Counted from the first letter of the stretch, positions 10,180 to 22,311 are shown. The stretch: 64,000 nt of DNA from Sebastes aleutianus (GCA_916700875.1 CAKAKS010000072.1:40566170-40630169); one strand, 5' to 3'. The notes: generated by a model from the letters alone, not told the origin. Program-made: numbers and translations.

Positions 10180-13100
10180 ATAATGTTTTGTTATATATTA
10201 TATTTGAAATAAAAAGAAAAGTTAAAAATGCAGATGTAAAGTCGTGCTCAGACTGTTGGTGTCAGTGAAATGAATCCACTGGTGACTTACTGGTTAGTCT
10301 GGTTTATCTCCAACCAGTGACACCAGTAAAACCAGTAACATCAGTAACACCAGTAACATCAATAACACCAGTAACATCAGTAACACCAGTAACACCAGTA
10401 ACATCAATAACACCAGTAACATCAGTAACACCAGTCAAAGCTCACCTTCTCCACTCTGGACTCGATGGGGTCGTCCAGCTCTCTGCAGGAACAAACAACC
10501 TCATTAAAATGTGACATCATCATCACTCTCGTTCATTCAGTCATTATAATATAATATTAATATAATATTTAAATCTCTATTAAAACACGTTAATCAGACT
10601 GATCCGGTTCAGCTGCAGGTCCTGCAAATCACACCCAGACCCCCCTGAGTTGAACTTACTGGAAGTCGGCCTGTTTCTCGGAGAAGATTCGGACGCAGAA
10701 GTCTCCGTTCTTGTTGGCCTCGAAGGTGGACGGGACGATCAGGTACTCTCCTGGAGGAAGGACGAAGCGGCTGCAGACCTCTCGCAGGTTGATGAAGGTC
10801 TCAGAGCGAGCGGCCGACGCGTTACGCAGGAAGAAGTTCCTGTTGAGGTGGACGTTCCTCTGACCGCGGTACTAACAGAGAGACATCAGGAGAGATGTCA
10901 GGTGAGACATCGGGAGAGACACCAGGTGAGACACCAGGTGAGACATCAGGAGAGACATCAGGAGAAACACCAGGAGAGATGTCGGGTGAGACATCAGGAG
11001 AGACACCAGGTCACCAGGTGAGACACCAGGAGAGGCACCAGGAGAGGCACCGGGAGAGACACCGGGTGAGACACCAGGAGAGACACCAGGAGAGACACCA
11101 GGTGAGTCACCAGGTGAGACACCAGGAGAGACACCAGGTGAGTCACCAGGTAAGACACCAGGAGAGACACCAGGTAAGACACCAGGAGAGACCTCAGACT
11201 GAATCAGTCGCAGCTAAAGACATGAAAAGGAAGTGATCAGGTGGTCGTCTTCGTACCTCATCAGGAACCTGGAACAGAAGAAAGAAGAAGAGTTAACAGA
11301 GGAAGATGACCTCTCACCACCACCGCCGCCGCCGAACCGGGTCTAGACCGTCACGCCGCCTCCCACGTCCCCAGCTGGAACTGAACCGGGTCTAGACCGT
11401 CACGCCGCCTCCCACGTTCCCAGCTGGAACTGAACAGGGTCTAGACCGTCAGGCCACCTCCCACGTCCCCAGCTGGAACTGAACCGGGTCTAGACCGTCA
11501 GGCCACCTCCCACGTTCCCAGCTGGAACTGAACAGGGTCTAGACCATCAGGCCGCCTCCCACGTCCCCAGCTGGAACTGAACAGGGTCTAGACCGTCACG
11601 CCGCCTCCAACGTCCCCAGCTGGAACTGAACCGGGTCTAGACCGTCACGCCGCCTCCCACGTCCCCAGCTGGAACTGAACCGGGTCTAGACCATCAGGCC
11701 GCCTCCCACGTCCCCAGCTGGAACTGAACAGGGTCTAGACCGTCACGCCGCCTCCAACGTCCCCAGCTGGAACTGAACCGGGTCTAGACCGTCACGCCGC
11801 CTCCCACGTCCCCAGCTGGAACTGAACCGGGTCTAGACCGTCACGCCGCCTCCCACGTCCCCAGCTGGAACTGAACCGGGTCTAGACCGTCACGCCGCCT
11901 CCAACGTCCCCAGCTGGAACTGAACCGGGTCCAAACACTCAACAGGTGGTGATCTCACCTCGTAAATGGCGAACCCGACCGTGTTCATGTCCTCGCCCAT
12001 CTTCCTCATGCGTCGGCGGTTCTTCTGGATCAGACCGACCACGAAGCTGCAGCCGGCCTCTCCATCGTCGGGTTCGTCGTCCTCCTCGTCCAGCTGGATC
12101 ACAAACTGCGGGTTGGTCCAGAACGTGCCTGCGGTTTGAAAACAAGACGTCAGAAATGCCTCGGCGGCGGCAGCGTGATGACCTGATGACCTTCTCTCTG
12201 TCTGACAGGACCACTCACTGGGGTTGTTCCTGCAGCCTCCGGCGGTGGATCCTCTCCGCCAGCTGCCGTCGAACGTGGACAGCGCCCACTTAGAGACGCT
12301 GTCGTCCGTCAGGGCGTCGGGCGTCAGGTTACAGATCTCCAGCCGCGAGTAATGACGCAGGAAGTCTTTGAAGGACATCCTAGAAGACAGAGCAGAGGGA
12401 TCACTTCACACACAGTAGCCAGATGATGGCGGTGAGGTCGTTTATAAAGTCCAGTTTTACCAGAACTCTCCGTCCTCGGAGCGATGACTCAGACGCTGTC
12501 GGTCCTCGTCGCTGATCTGACGCCACTCAGCCGAGCTGTCACAACAGGAAACAGTTTCACAATAAGAGCGGGAAAAACGTGTCTCAGTGTCTCTATTAAC
12601 GGACTGACCTGAGATCAGCAGGGTGACCTACTTGTCGCTCCAGGCTCCGGTCCACTCCACCTGTCCCCAGGGGTTTCTGATCCGGATCAGCTTCTCCATG
12701 TTGCCACGGTACTCTACCTGCAGCCAATCACACGCAGAGCAGACCACAGAGTTACACCTGATTGGATGACCGCCGTCCCCATCATAGAGCTGAAGCCCCG
12801 CCCCCTCTTCAGGTAGAGAGCAGCTGACAGGTAAGGCTCTGCTGACTCATGGGAAACATAGTTTCATGTTGTGGTGTTTCAGGTGACAGGCAGGTGAGTG
12901 TAGGGGGCGGGGCTCTGCAGGGGGGGGGCATGTCCTCTCACCTCAGCTGCACCTGTCACAGAGTAGGCGTGGCCTTTCACCAGCTTCTGATGGGTCACTG
13001 CCTCCGAGTCGGAAGAGCTCGTGATCTGAAACAAAACATATAACGTTAATACAAATAAATGTAGAACCTCCGTAGAGACGACGACGACGACGACGACGAC

Positions 13101-16100
13101 GACATCTATTCATTTTCACCCAAAAATACTCAAAAATATTCACATTTCCACAAGTTGTTTCAAAAACTGTGTGTATATCTATATATACACATATATAGAT
13201 ATACATGTGTATATATAGATATACGGTATATAGAAGTGTTTACGTACGTCTATGCAGCAGCCCATCAGTAAGCAGAGTTTATGTCTATATATATTATGTA
13301 TATAGATATATATGTAGATATATAGTATAGAAAAGTTGACGTACGTCTATGGAGCAGCCCATCAGGGAGCCTCGGCTCTGAGCTTTCTGGATGATGTGGA
13401 ACAGGTGGGGATCAGGTTTACTGAGCTCGTGGACTTCAGCGATTCCTCCGGTGAAATCCTCGAAGCCCTCGGTGGTGGATCCTCCAGACAGAGCCTCGTA
13501 GCAGCCGTTCATCCTGCAGCCACATCACACAGCCTACAGTCACACCTGAGACACTGACACAGGTGAGTACAGGAAGTACAGTCACACCTGAGACACTGAC
13601 ACAGGTGAGTACAGGAAGTACAGTCACACCTGAGACACTGTGACAGGTGGGGACAGGAAGTACAGTCACACCTGAGACACTGTGACAGGTGGGGACAGGA
13701 AGTACAGTCACACCTGAGACACTGTGACAGGTGAGTACAGGAAGTACAGTCACACCTGAGACACTGTGACAGGTGGGGACAGGAAGTACAGTCACACCTG
13801 AGACACTGTGACAGGTGGGGACAGGAAGTACAGTCACACCTGAGACACTGTGACAGGTGGGGACAGGAAGTACAGTCACACCTGACCGTTATTAATGTTA
13901 TTAGTTTGTGTTTCTAACTCACGACTGATTCAGAGTTCTGCTCATCACATATACTGTACAGTATATGTGTGTATACAATGTGTGTATTATACTGTGTACT
14001 TTGTGTGTTTTAGTGTGTGTGTGTGTGTGTGTGTGTGCAGCAGGTGTGAGTCAGAGCCTCGCCCTGTTGGGTAAACAGGTGTGAAGAATGCAGCGACGTG
14101 TAGGAACAAAGACCTGAAGCTGACACACCGTCTACTATCACCTGGACGACTCCACTGATCCCAGCTGATCACAGGTTACTGGTCATACTGGGAGGACATA
14201 CTGGGACGATGACTGTAAATAAAGAGGACGGGTGTTCTAGTCTCGTAAGGCCTTAGGGGGGACATTGGGACTGAGGGTTCAGGGTTTAGGGCCTATGGGG
14301 GGACATTGGGACTGAGGGTTCAGGGTTTAGGGCCTATGGGGGGACATTGGGACTGAGGGTTTAGGGCCTATGGGGGGACATTGGGACTGAGGGTTCAGGG
14401 TTTAGGGCCTATGGGGGGACATTGGGACTGAGGGTTCAGGGTTTAGGGCCTATGGGGGGACATTGGGACTGAGGGTTTAGGGCCTATGGGGGGACATTGG
14501 GACTGAGGGTTTAGGAAATATGTTGACCTGTAACATTAAATCAGACAGAGAGGAGCTGACTCAGGTCTTACTTGGCGTAGGCCTTCTCCAGCAGGGCGCT
14601 CCAGAACTCCCTCCCCTCCGCCGAGTGGACGAACATCAGCTCTCCGTCTTTGCACGGCAGACGGTCATCGATCACCACGTCCACCCACTCGCCAAACTGC
14701 CAGAACTACAGACCAGACCAGACCAGACCAGATCAGACCAGACCAGACCAGACCAGACAGAAGTGAGGGTCTTGTGGACTATTTACATACCCGGTACCTT
14801 GTAGACTATTTATGTTACCTGGTAATTTGTGGATTAGTTCCGTACCCGGTACCTTGTGGACTATATGCGTACCCGGTACCTTGTGGACTATATGCGTACC
14901 CGGTATCTTGTGGACTATATGCGTACCCGGTATCTTGTGGACTATATGCGTACCTGGTACTTTGTGGACTATATGCGTACCTGGTACCTTGTGGACTATA
15001 TGCGTACCTGGTACCTTGTGGAGTATTTACATACCCGGTACCTTGTGGACTATATGCGTACCTGGTACTTTGTGGACTATATGCGTACCTGGTACCTTGT
15101 GGACTATATGCGTACCTGGTACCTTGTGGACTATTTACGTACCTGGTACCTTGTGGACTATATGCGTACCCGGTACCATGTGGAGTACTTGCATCCCGGG
15201 CACCTTCTTAAATATAACTAGTACTGGTTCTGTGTATTTGTGTACCTGGAAGTGGAAGATGCCAGCGTACTCTCCTTCCCTAAAGCTCTGTCCATGTGGA
15301 ACGACTCGAGCCAGAACTTCCTCGTTCAGGGTCAGAGAGGCGATGGCGGCGAGCAGCCAGCAGTCACCTGGATGACACACAGGAAGGGGGCGGGGCTTAG
15401 TCAGTAACTGTCAGTCAATCATAAAACATGGAGGCTGTGGTTGTTTGTGTTCAGATGTCGGAGTGTCCTTAAACACACCTCAGGCAACCTGAAACCTGAA
15501 CGTCTGTCAGTAATGAGCTCTACCAGTGACTGGACTGTGCTGGTCTCTGATTGGCTGGAATCTCCCAGGTGTTTGTCACTACATAAACTACTGTGATGAC
15601 ATCACCTGCATGTTCACTGTGTCGCGCCTGAGTGGAGGTTACTGGCTCAGGTGACTGCAGGTGTTTACAGTCTGATCATCTGTACAGAGGACGATACAGA
15701 CATCAACCACCGCTGCAGTTATTGATCGATTCATTGATTAGTCCGTTCACAACTAAATTAATAGGCAACTATTTCAATAATCAGAATAATTTTATAAATT
15801 TTTAAGGTATAAAGTTCCACTTATAGCTACTGATACTTAATAGTAGTCGTATCAATACTACTTGTATGGATAGACAGATTACTCTATTAATGTATATATT
15901 ATTATATACTCTATTAATATTGTATATATTAAAGGTGACACAGCGAAATGATAAACAGGAACTAAAATACATACAAAAGTTAATTTTAGTGATTCAAATT
16001 TATGATTTTTATTTTTCCCAGTTAGCTTAGCTTAGCATAAAGACTGGAGACACCATCATTAGTAAACAGCTTCATGTTGTGAAAAGTTAATTTAACAGAA

Positions 16101-19048
16101 AATGAATCAAGTTTAATCTTCCAGTTTCTTCTAGTTTAAAACGATGAACCTGTTCAGTGAGTTCTTCCTCACTGATCCTCATTTGACTTCCAAATCTGTT
16201 GCTGCTGCGTTCAGGTGTGGTCAGGACTGGTCAGGACGGGACGGTCAGGACGGGTCAGGACTGGTCAGGACGGGTCAGGGCGGGGCAGGACAGGTCAGGA
16301 CGGGTCAGGACGGGTCAGGGCGTGGCAGGACGGGGCAGGACGGGTCAGGACGGGTCAGGACCGGCCAGAACTGGTCCGGGTTATCTTCATCTATCTATTT
16401 CTGTCTTGTCCTGGTTCAGGTTTTTATTTATCATTTATTCAGTGTGATTTTATTTGACTTCTCAGGAGTTCTTCGTGTTGACTTTTATTGTTTTAAGTGT
16501 GTGAACATCGTCCTCTGACTCAGACACGCTAATAATCAGTCTCACCGTCCCCCGTCTCTTTGAATCGCTGCAGATGACAGAGTTATTTTGAACTGGAGGT
16601 ATGAATGTAGGCCTCCCTTCAGGAACTGGGACCAGTTATTCCAGTCCGACCTGCTGCAGCCGCAATAAACCGTCTTCTATTACAGCGACTGTTTGTCCTC
16701 ACCCAGAGCTCCCTGACAGATGTCCGTCCTCGAGGCTCCAGAGACGATGAACTCAGGGTTAGAGGTCAACTCCTGCACACGAAACATAACAAACAGAGGG
16801 ATGAACAAGACAGGACAAGAAGAAAGAGAAGAGGGAGGAGGAGGAGAAGAAGAAGTTATTCACACGCAGGACAGGAAACAGATAAATGTGTATGTAAATA
16901 AGTACGATATACGGACATGACCTTGATCATTTTAACGTTAACGACTTATCGTATGAAGACCAATATTAAATTATTATATTATACTATTATTCAGTATTTT
17001 AATGACCAATATCAAACTATTATATTATACTATTATTCAATATTTTAATGACCAATATTAAACTATTATATTATACTATTATTTAATATTTTAATGACCA
17101 ATATTAAACTATTATATTATACTATTATTCAATATTTTAATGACCAATATTAAACTATTATATTATACTATTATTTAATATTTTAATGACCAATATTAAA
17201 CTATTATATTATACTATTATTCAATATTTTAATGACCAATATTAAACTATTATATTATACTATTATTTAATATTTTAATGACCAATATTAAACTATTATA
17301 TTATACTATTATTTAATATTTTAATGACCAATATTAAATTATTATATAAACTATTATCAATATTTGAATGACTAATATTAAATTATTATGTAATACTATT
17401 ATTCTGTGAAACCTCACTCATCAGGTTCCACTGGTCTGAGATGAAGTGGCTCCACCCAAACACTCCCAGTGGGAGTCGCCCAGTTTAACCACAGCTCCCA
17501 TTGTGAATGTGCAGCTGGGTGTTGGCATCAGCAAACTGACTGATCAAACAACAGCCTGAGAAAATAAAAACCTATAGTAATCTATAATCTGATCTATAAT
17601 CTGATGTTTTCAGATCTCTGAGCTGATTCTTCACCTGTTTACTGATCTCAGCTCCAGATAAACAGGCTGAGCAGCTGATTCTACAGGAAGCTACACAAAC
17701 CTCAAACCAAACTCCATTTACAAAACCAGGATTTGTAATTCCTCCTCACTTATTCCCGAATACACCAAACACAAAGAACGGTCCACACATCCATACAACA
17801 CACACTTTTTTTCTCATAAACTGATGACTATATTCTCATAATATTACCACTTTTTTTCTTGGAAAATTATGATTTTATTCTCATAATAATACATTTTTGT
17901 CACTAAAATCAATGTATAATCGTGATAAATAATCATTTTGGCCATAAATCGTGCAGCTCTAACAGGAAGCAGCAACAACACCTGCAGGAACCATTAAAAA
18001 CCATTAAAACCATTAAAACCATCTCAATTGTAACAGCAGCAGCAGACACACGGCGGTGAAGCTGAACAGAGAAATACCCTTCCATACACTTCCCCTCCCT
18101 GACCTCTGACCCTTCACCACATTCATTTTTATTTAAATGTATTTATTTATTTTACTTTATTTTATTTTAATTATTTGGATTGTTTAAGTCTGTGTCCTCC
18201 CTTTCTCTCCGAGTTAAATGAAGTCTTGTTTTGTTTTTTTGTGTTTGTTAAGTGTTGTATTGTTTGTTGAATTCTGTATGGATGCTCATGATGTTCAACC
18301 CAGAGCTGAAAATGCAAAATAAATATCAAAGTTAAAAAAAAGTTGCAACTTTAAATTGCCATTTTTTGTTAGTGAAGTCTGACGTCACAGCTTGTTTTTC
18401 TCTGAACAGAACTTCGTCAGAACTTCATCAGAACAGTGAGTGTTTCAGTGTGTTTCAGAGTGTTTCAGAGTGTTTCAGTGTGTTTCAGAGTGTTTCAGAG
18501 TGTTTCAGTGTGTTTCAGAGTGTCTCAGTGTGTTTCAGTGTGTTTCAGAGTGTTTCAGAGTGTTTCAGTGTGTTTCAGAGTGTTTCAGAGTGTTTCAGTG
18601 TGTTTCAGTGTGTTTCAGAGTGTTTCAGAGTGTCTCAGTGTGTTTCAGTGTGTTTCAGAGTGTTTCAGAGTGTTTCAGTGTGTTTCAGAGTGTCTCAGTG
18701 TGTTTCAGTGTGTTTCAGAGTGTTTCAGAGTGTTTCAGTGTGTCAGAGTGTTTCAGTGTGTTTCAGTGTGTGTCTCAGTGTGTGTTTCTGTGTGTGTTTG
18801 TGAGCACTGACCGTCGGTCTCTCCCAGGAAACCCCCCTGGTCTTGTAGGAGCCCGGACCCAGCTCCTTGAAGCCCAGAGAGGAGGTGATGGCCGGGAAGG
18901 TTTCGTCCTGGAACAGCCGGCCGGTCTGGAAGCAGTGCTGCTGCAGAGCCTGGAAGTCCTGGTTCAGGTACTTCACCGCCTGGCTGCAGGAACCGATGCC
19001 CTGGTCCTTCTCCCGGCGGTGCTGCAGGGTGGCCGCGATGCCCGACAT
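7600..19048 (-). CDS. Classical calpain catalytic subunit, CAPN2-like (calpain A)
   Basis: Ca2+-activated cytosolic cysteine protease, 701 aa. Exons in coding order: 19048-18812, 16772-16703, 15367-15246, 14705-14572, 13513-13345, 13025-12942, 12717-12632, 12535-12461, 12379-12219, 12128-11959, 11268-11257, 10871-10660, 10482-10446, 10101-10036, 9889-9832, 9648-9584, 9296-9228, 8952-8874, 8622-8506, 8379-8321, 7623-7600. Start MSGIAATLQHRR. The protease core has GDCWLLAAIASL (Cys105), KGHAYSVTG (His263) and RIRNPWGQVEW (Asn287); then the C2-like domain (RGSTAGGCRN, about 355-515) and a penta-EF-hand domain with loops around DKDGSGKLGLVE and DVDNSGTMSSTE. It ends WLNVTLL. All phases join and no lesion is seen. 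The penta-EF-hand predicts pairing with the small subunit CAPNS1. Nearest human relatives appear to be CAPN2, CAPN1 and CAPN8; orthology is not settled. Confidence 0.93.
7742..8228. mobile_element. hAT-type non-autonomous element with perfect 8-bp target duplication
   Basis: 487 bp, starting CAGTGGTTCTCAAACT and ending with the complementary CACTG. It is flanked on both sides by ATCTACGT (7734-7741 and 8229-8236), an 8-bp duplication typical of hAT elements. No transposase frame is present. It lies in the last intron of calpain A, between coding exons 20 and 21. Confidence 0.85.
8398..8457. repeat. (CAT)n microsatellite in calpain A intron 19
   Basis: About 12 uninterrupted CAT triplets followed by imperfect ones, close to the acceptor of exon 20. 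Confidence 0.9.
9297..9583 (-). other. U12-type (minor spliceosome) intron 16 of calpain A
   Basis: Read on the minus strand, the intron begins GTATCCTTCC, matching the U12 donor consensus RTATCCTTT. It ends TTCCTGAACTGTGGCTGCAG, which holds a near-consensus U12 branch site (TTCCTTAAC) 12 nt from the AG. There is no long pyrimidine tract. Terminal dinucleotides are GT-AG. Confidence 0.85.
9955..10175. repeat. (CA)n and (TA)n microsatellites flanking calpain A exon 14
   Basis: A CA run at about 9976-9995 within TA-rich DNA, and a TA run at 10143-10173. They lie on each side of the coding exon 10036-10101. Confidence 0.8.
10315..10440. repeat. CAGTAACAC/ATCAGTAAC minisatellite, 9-bp units
   Basis: About 13 copies of ACCAGTAAC or ATCAGTAAC, running up to the donor of calpain A exon 13 (10446-10482). 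Confidence 0.85.
10877..11205. repeat. GAGACACCAGGTGA minisatellite upstream of calpain A exon 12
   Basis: About 30 copies of GAGACACCAGGA/T in the intron between exons 11 and 12, touching the acceptor of exon 12 at 10871. On the gene's strand the units are pyrimidine-rich (TCTCCTGGTGTC). Confidence 0.85.
11333..11935. repeat. 49-bp tandem array, about 12 copies
   Basis: GC-rich units starting AACTGAACCGGGTCTAGACC fill the intron between calpain A exons 10 and 11. Copies differ by a few single bases (CCGGG/CAGGG, GTCACG/ATCAGG). Confidence 0.92.
13535..13885. repeat. 42-bp tandem array next to the calpain A exon 5 acceptor
   Basis: About eight copies of a unit with ACACCTGAGACACTGTGACA and GGAAGTACAGTC. 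It begins about 20 bp from the exon 5 acceptor (13514). On the gene's strand each unit holds a pyrimidine-rich tract followed by CACAG or TCTCAG, and so resembles a 3' splice site. Confidence 0.88.
14237..14515. repeat. 32/40-bp tandem array in calpain A intron 4
   Basis: Seven or eight units containing TTTAGGGCCTATGGGG and ACATTGGGACTGAGGG. Longer units carry an extra GTTCAGGG. Confidence 0.88.
14706..15210. repeat. (GACCA)n and a 27-bp array in calpain A intron 3
   Basis: GACCA pentamers (14708-14757) are followed by about 16 copies of a 27-bp unit with CCTTGTGGACTATATGCGTA. 27 is a multiple of three and the unit lacks stops, so three plus-strand frames stay open for 120-190 codons; none is a gene. 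Confidence 0.9.
16205..16380. repeat. GGTCAGGACG 10-bp minisatellite
   Basis: About 16 copies of GGTCAGGACG and variants in calpain A intron 2. Confidence 0.9.
16955..17400. repeat. 46-bp AT-rich tandem array, about 9.5 copies
   Basis: Units beginning AATATTAAACTATTATATTA, in calpain A intron 1. Neighbouring copies differ mainly at TATTC/TATTT. Confidence 0.92.
17780..17960. repeat. Probable dispersed-repeat fragment
   Basis: AATCATTTTGGCCATAAATC followed by GTGCAGCTCT, next to words such as TATTCTCATAATATTA. These resemble ends and bodies of non-autonomous fish transposons. Only one end is recognisable; low confidence. Confidence 0.35.
18436..18790. repeat. TGTTTCAGAG/TGTTTCAGTG 10-bp minisatellite
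   Basis: About 35 copies at the start of calpain A intron 1, beginning some 20 bp past the exon 1 donor. Stop-free in all plus-strand frames. Confidence 0.92.
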
Positions 19049-19265
19049 GGTGCTGGGTCTGGTTCTGGTTCTGGTTCTGGAACTTGGGTCTTGGTCTCAG
19101 TCTAAGTCTGGAGCCTGGAGCCTGGGTCTGGAGCCTGGTTCTGGTTGTGGGTCAGGTTCTGGGTCTGGGTCTCGGCCTGGTTCTGGAGCCTGGTTCTGGT
19201 TCTGGGTCTGGTTCTGGGTCTGGGTCTGGTTCTGGATCTGGAGCCTGGTTCTGGGTCTCTGTGTT
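19049..19265. repeat. GGTTCTGGGTCT simple repeat upstream of the calpain A start
   Basis: Hexamer-based GGTTCT/GGGTCT repeats begin directly before the start codon of calpain A, within its expected 5' leader or promoter. Confidence 0.8.
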
Positions 19266-19449
19266 CCAGGAAGGTTTGGGAGAGTCTGAGAGAGTCTGAG
19301 AGAGGCGAGGCTGCAGGTGAGTGATGCCAGGAAGGGCGTGTCCTCTCTGCTGGGACATCAGACACCTAGTCAAGAGGACAGACACACAGGTAAGACTTCC
19401 GGGGACTACCTTCACAATAAAAGCATTTTATTTTTATTTTTTTTTGCCA

Positions 19450-19640
19450 GGCATATAACTAGTATTCTCAGAATCAGAATCAGAATGGTGTTTATATTCA
19501 GGTGTGAGAGGTATACACTAGGAATTTGCTTTGGTTTTGTTGGTGCAAGTTAAACAGTATAATAACAAAAGAATAGATAAAAACGTTAGAATAAAATAAG
19601 AATAAAAAAATTTAAATTCTACCAATAAACAATATACAAA
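19450..19640. repeat. Probable LINE-derived 3' fragment
   Basis: CAGAATCAGAATCAGAATGG, then GGAATTTGCTTTGGTTTTG and GGTGCAAGTTAAACAG. These words resemble the 3' ends of common fish retroposons. No coding part is left. Recognised from general familiarity only. Confidence 0.4.
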
Positions 19641-19702
19641 ATAAGCTATAAACAAAAATAAACATGATATGAACAGATGTGCAAATTTTTTTTTTACAAC
19701 CC

Positions 19703-20879
19703 TTAAAGGGACTGTTTGTAACTTCTTCCACGTATAAATCATTGCTGGTCGGTGTCCCATGCGTACTCGCGTGTGTCTACTGTAATGGAAAATTACACTG
19801 TATGTAGCGTGTCTCTTTATGCAACAGTGGAAAGTTACTGTCTGTGTGCTCTTCGTCTCATGTAGTGGGAAAGTACTGAGTGTTTACTGGGACACTATCT
19901 GAGTAAAACAGCTCCTTTTCTGTGTAAAACAACTCCTTTTCTCACAGTCCCTGTTGTAGATTTCTATATAATCACATTGTAATAATCTCCTGCAGTGCAA
20001 CTCTTCTGCAGACTTTGTGTGACTCTGTATAACCGGTGTCTCTTCTTGCAAGAATAAAATACAACAAAGACATTTCATCTGTTTGAGATCTTTATTTCAA
20101 CGATCATTAGGACTCATCTTGGAATATTGACAGAATGTCCATTACACTACGCTGTTCAGACTCAGACTCCAACACAAACTACAGTGAGGCACCTAAACCT
20201 CTTGGTTGTATCTAGTGAAGCCCGTCTGTTAAACAGTGTTGGCCGCGGTCGGAGGACGCGGGGGAGACCGTAGCTTTGGTCTCCAGGACCGGAGTCTCTG
20301 CTGTACTCTGCTCCTCTGCTCCTCTGCTCCTCTGCCTGCCTTCACTCACATAGGTTAGATTCTCTCTCTCTCGCTCCAACTGTCACGTGCATGCTGCTCA
20401 CTCCACACTGCAGAAGAGTTAGTTTAGCTCTGAGAATATCTAGTGAATGTTCAGTGGACGTTTGTGCAGAAATAACTGCTGCAGCTCCTCCAGACCAACA
20501 GAGGTTTCCCGTGTCTTGTGAAGTGACGGGGCACCGCAGAGAGAAACGTTATCGTCTCCGACCAAAACTCCGGTGTCTCCCCCGTTCCCTCCGGCCGCGG
20601 TCGGGAGGCTGAGGCGGGAAAAGCCAACACTAGGATCAGCATTGATTCATGGAGAGACCTTGGTCTGGTCAGCTAACATTACTGCCAAGCAGCTGAAATA
20701 TAGAGTGATATTGTGCTTTTAGCTGACGTGTGTCTCCTCACTGTGTTGAGCGGTGCTCCTTGATGTCTATGTAGAGCGAGCACAAGTGCCAGCAACAAGA
20801 CGCTGACTTTCATTGACTTAACGGCCACAGGTGAAGCTGTTAACAAGACATTTCTGATTCTTACAAACAGTCCCTTTAA
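19703..20879 (-). mobile_element. TTAA-flanked non-autonomous transposon, family 1, copy 1
   Basis: Flanked by TTAA at 19703-19706 and 20876-20879. Termini are AGGGACTGTTTGTAA and its complement TTACAAACAGTCCCT. TTAA duplications are the hallmark of piggyBac-type transposition. No transposase frame is seen. Inverted relative to copies 2 (32810) and 3 (58306). Without the nested LTR and its duplicated site it is about 807 bp. It lies between calpains A and B. Confidence 0.8.
19781..20146 (+). mobile_element. Solo LTR nested in the TTAA element
   Basis: 366 bp, starting TGTAATGGA and ending TCCATTACA (TG...CA), flanked by CTAC on both sides (19777-19780, 20147-20150). AATAAA is present at about 20055, as expected of the LTR poly(A) region. 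The other two copies of the host element lack this insert. Only one LTR remains and there is no internal coding region, so it reflects LTR-LTR recombination of an old retroelement. Confidence 0.75.
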
Positions 20880-21110
20880 CTTTTTTAAGTTCGGTAAAGT
20901 TAGAAAGATTCAAACTTCCCGGATCAAAAACTAATCAGAGAAACGTTGTTAAAACACAAACTATGTCTCTTTGTAACCGTAGTAACGTAAACGACGAGCT
21001 ACAAGAGTTCCTACAATAAAATTAATTTAATTATAAACTGTAGTGAACCAAAATCACTTCACACATTAACGGTCTCTTCCTGGTTAAACTACAATCAGTG
21101 TAGTTTATAC

Positions 21111-21621
21111 CAGAGGTCAGCGGTCAGCAACCTGCGTCTCTTCAGCTCCTCTCCAGTGGCTCCCTGTGGAGTTTTAAAAATGGAAATGAATAACTGTTTC
21201 TTTGTTTACATTTTCATTTTTATTTATCATTGTTGTAGGTCTGTGGTACGACGGTACGACGGAGTATTAGGACCACATTGAGGGAAAAAAATAAATTTGA
21301 GATTTTGAGAATAAAGTCGTAATATTATAAAGTAGTAATTTTACGTGTTATTTTCTTTTTTTTCTCGTTAAGTTATGACTTTATTCTCGTAATATTCTGA
21401 CTTTATTCTGTAAATCTCAGATGTTGTTTCCCTCAATGTGGCCCTAATACTCCGTAGTACATTGTCTCTTTGGCCCTCACTGCATTAGACTTATATACTA
21501 TATACTTAGACTATAAACTGTGTTACCTTCATCACAATGATCACATGTTTTGCGGCTCCAGACAGATTTTTTTTTTTTTTCCTAAAATGGCTCTTTTGAC
21601 AGTAAAGGTTGCTGATCCCTG
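21111..21621. mobile_element. hAT-type non-autonomous element
   Basis: 511 bp. Ends CAGAGGTCAGCGGTCAGCAA and GGTTGCTGATCCCTG are inverted matches. Flanks GTTTATAC and ATTTATAC form an 8-bp target duplication with one mismatch. The interior is A/T-rich with no frame. Between calpains A and B. Confidence 0.75.
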
Positions 21622-22190
21622 ATTTATACGGAAGTTCGCTGCTACGGTCTCTATGGCAACGGTACACATTCACTAATTTGAATGGGGATGTCTGTTGTTC
21701 TACTCCTATTCTATTTCTATGACAGCACCACTGTACAACAGTGAAGTTATAAAAATTCTTCACTTTTGTATTATTCACCAAAATACAAAAGTACATTTTT
21801 CCAAAATGAGTGTTGTAGTTTAACAATCAGGATACCGTTAATGTGTGAAGTGATTTTGGAATCACTACACTGTATAAGACGTGCTTTTATTGTGAAGAGT
21901 TCATGTCTGACTTCCGGTCGTGTTTGTATTAAATATGTCAACATGAAGCAGGAAGAGACTGAACTACACAACCTGACTCCACCCGCCTGACTCAGAGAGG
22001 AAAACACACAGTCACACTGGAAAACAAGTGGGAACACAAAAACAATACTATATATATATATATATATAGATACAGTATGTATCTATATACTATATACTAT
22101 ATACAGTATAAAGAGATGTATGACTATAGATATGTATTTATTCTTTCAAAGTTCAGTCAGAGTTTTTAGAGGAACGTGTTCAGATTGTGT

Positions 22191-22196
22191 TTTATT
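22191..22196 (-). other. Probable calpain B polyadenylation signal
   Basis: TTTATT on the plus strand (AATAAA on the gene's strand), 116 nt past the stop codon of calpain B. Confidence 0.5.
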
Positions 22197-22311
22197 TAAA
22201 AATGTATAAAGTTTTGACAGATTTAAAACATGTATTGATGATCAACAGGTTTAATCTCTGCAGGTGAAAACTCCCAGCATGCTCGTGGTGCGGTGCGGTG
22301 CGGGGCGGTGG

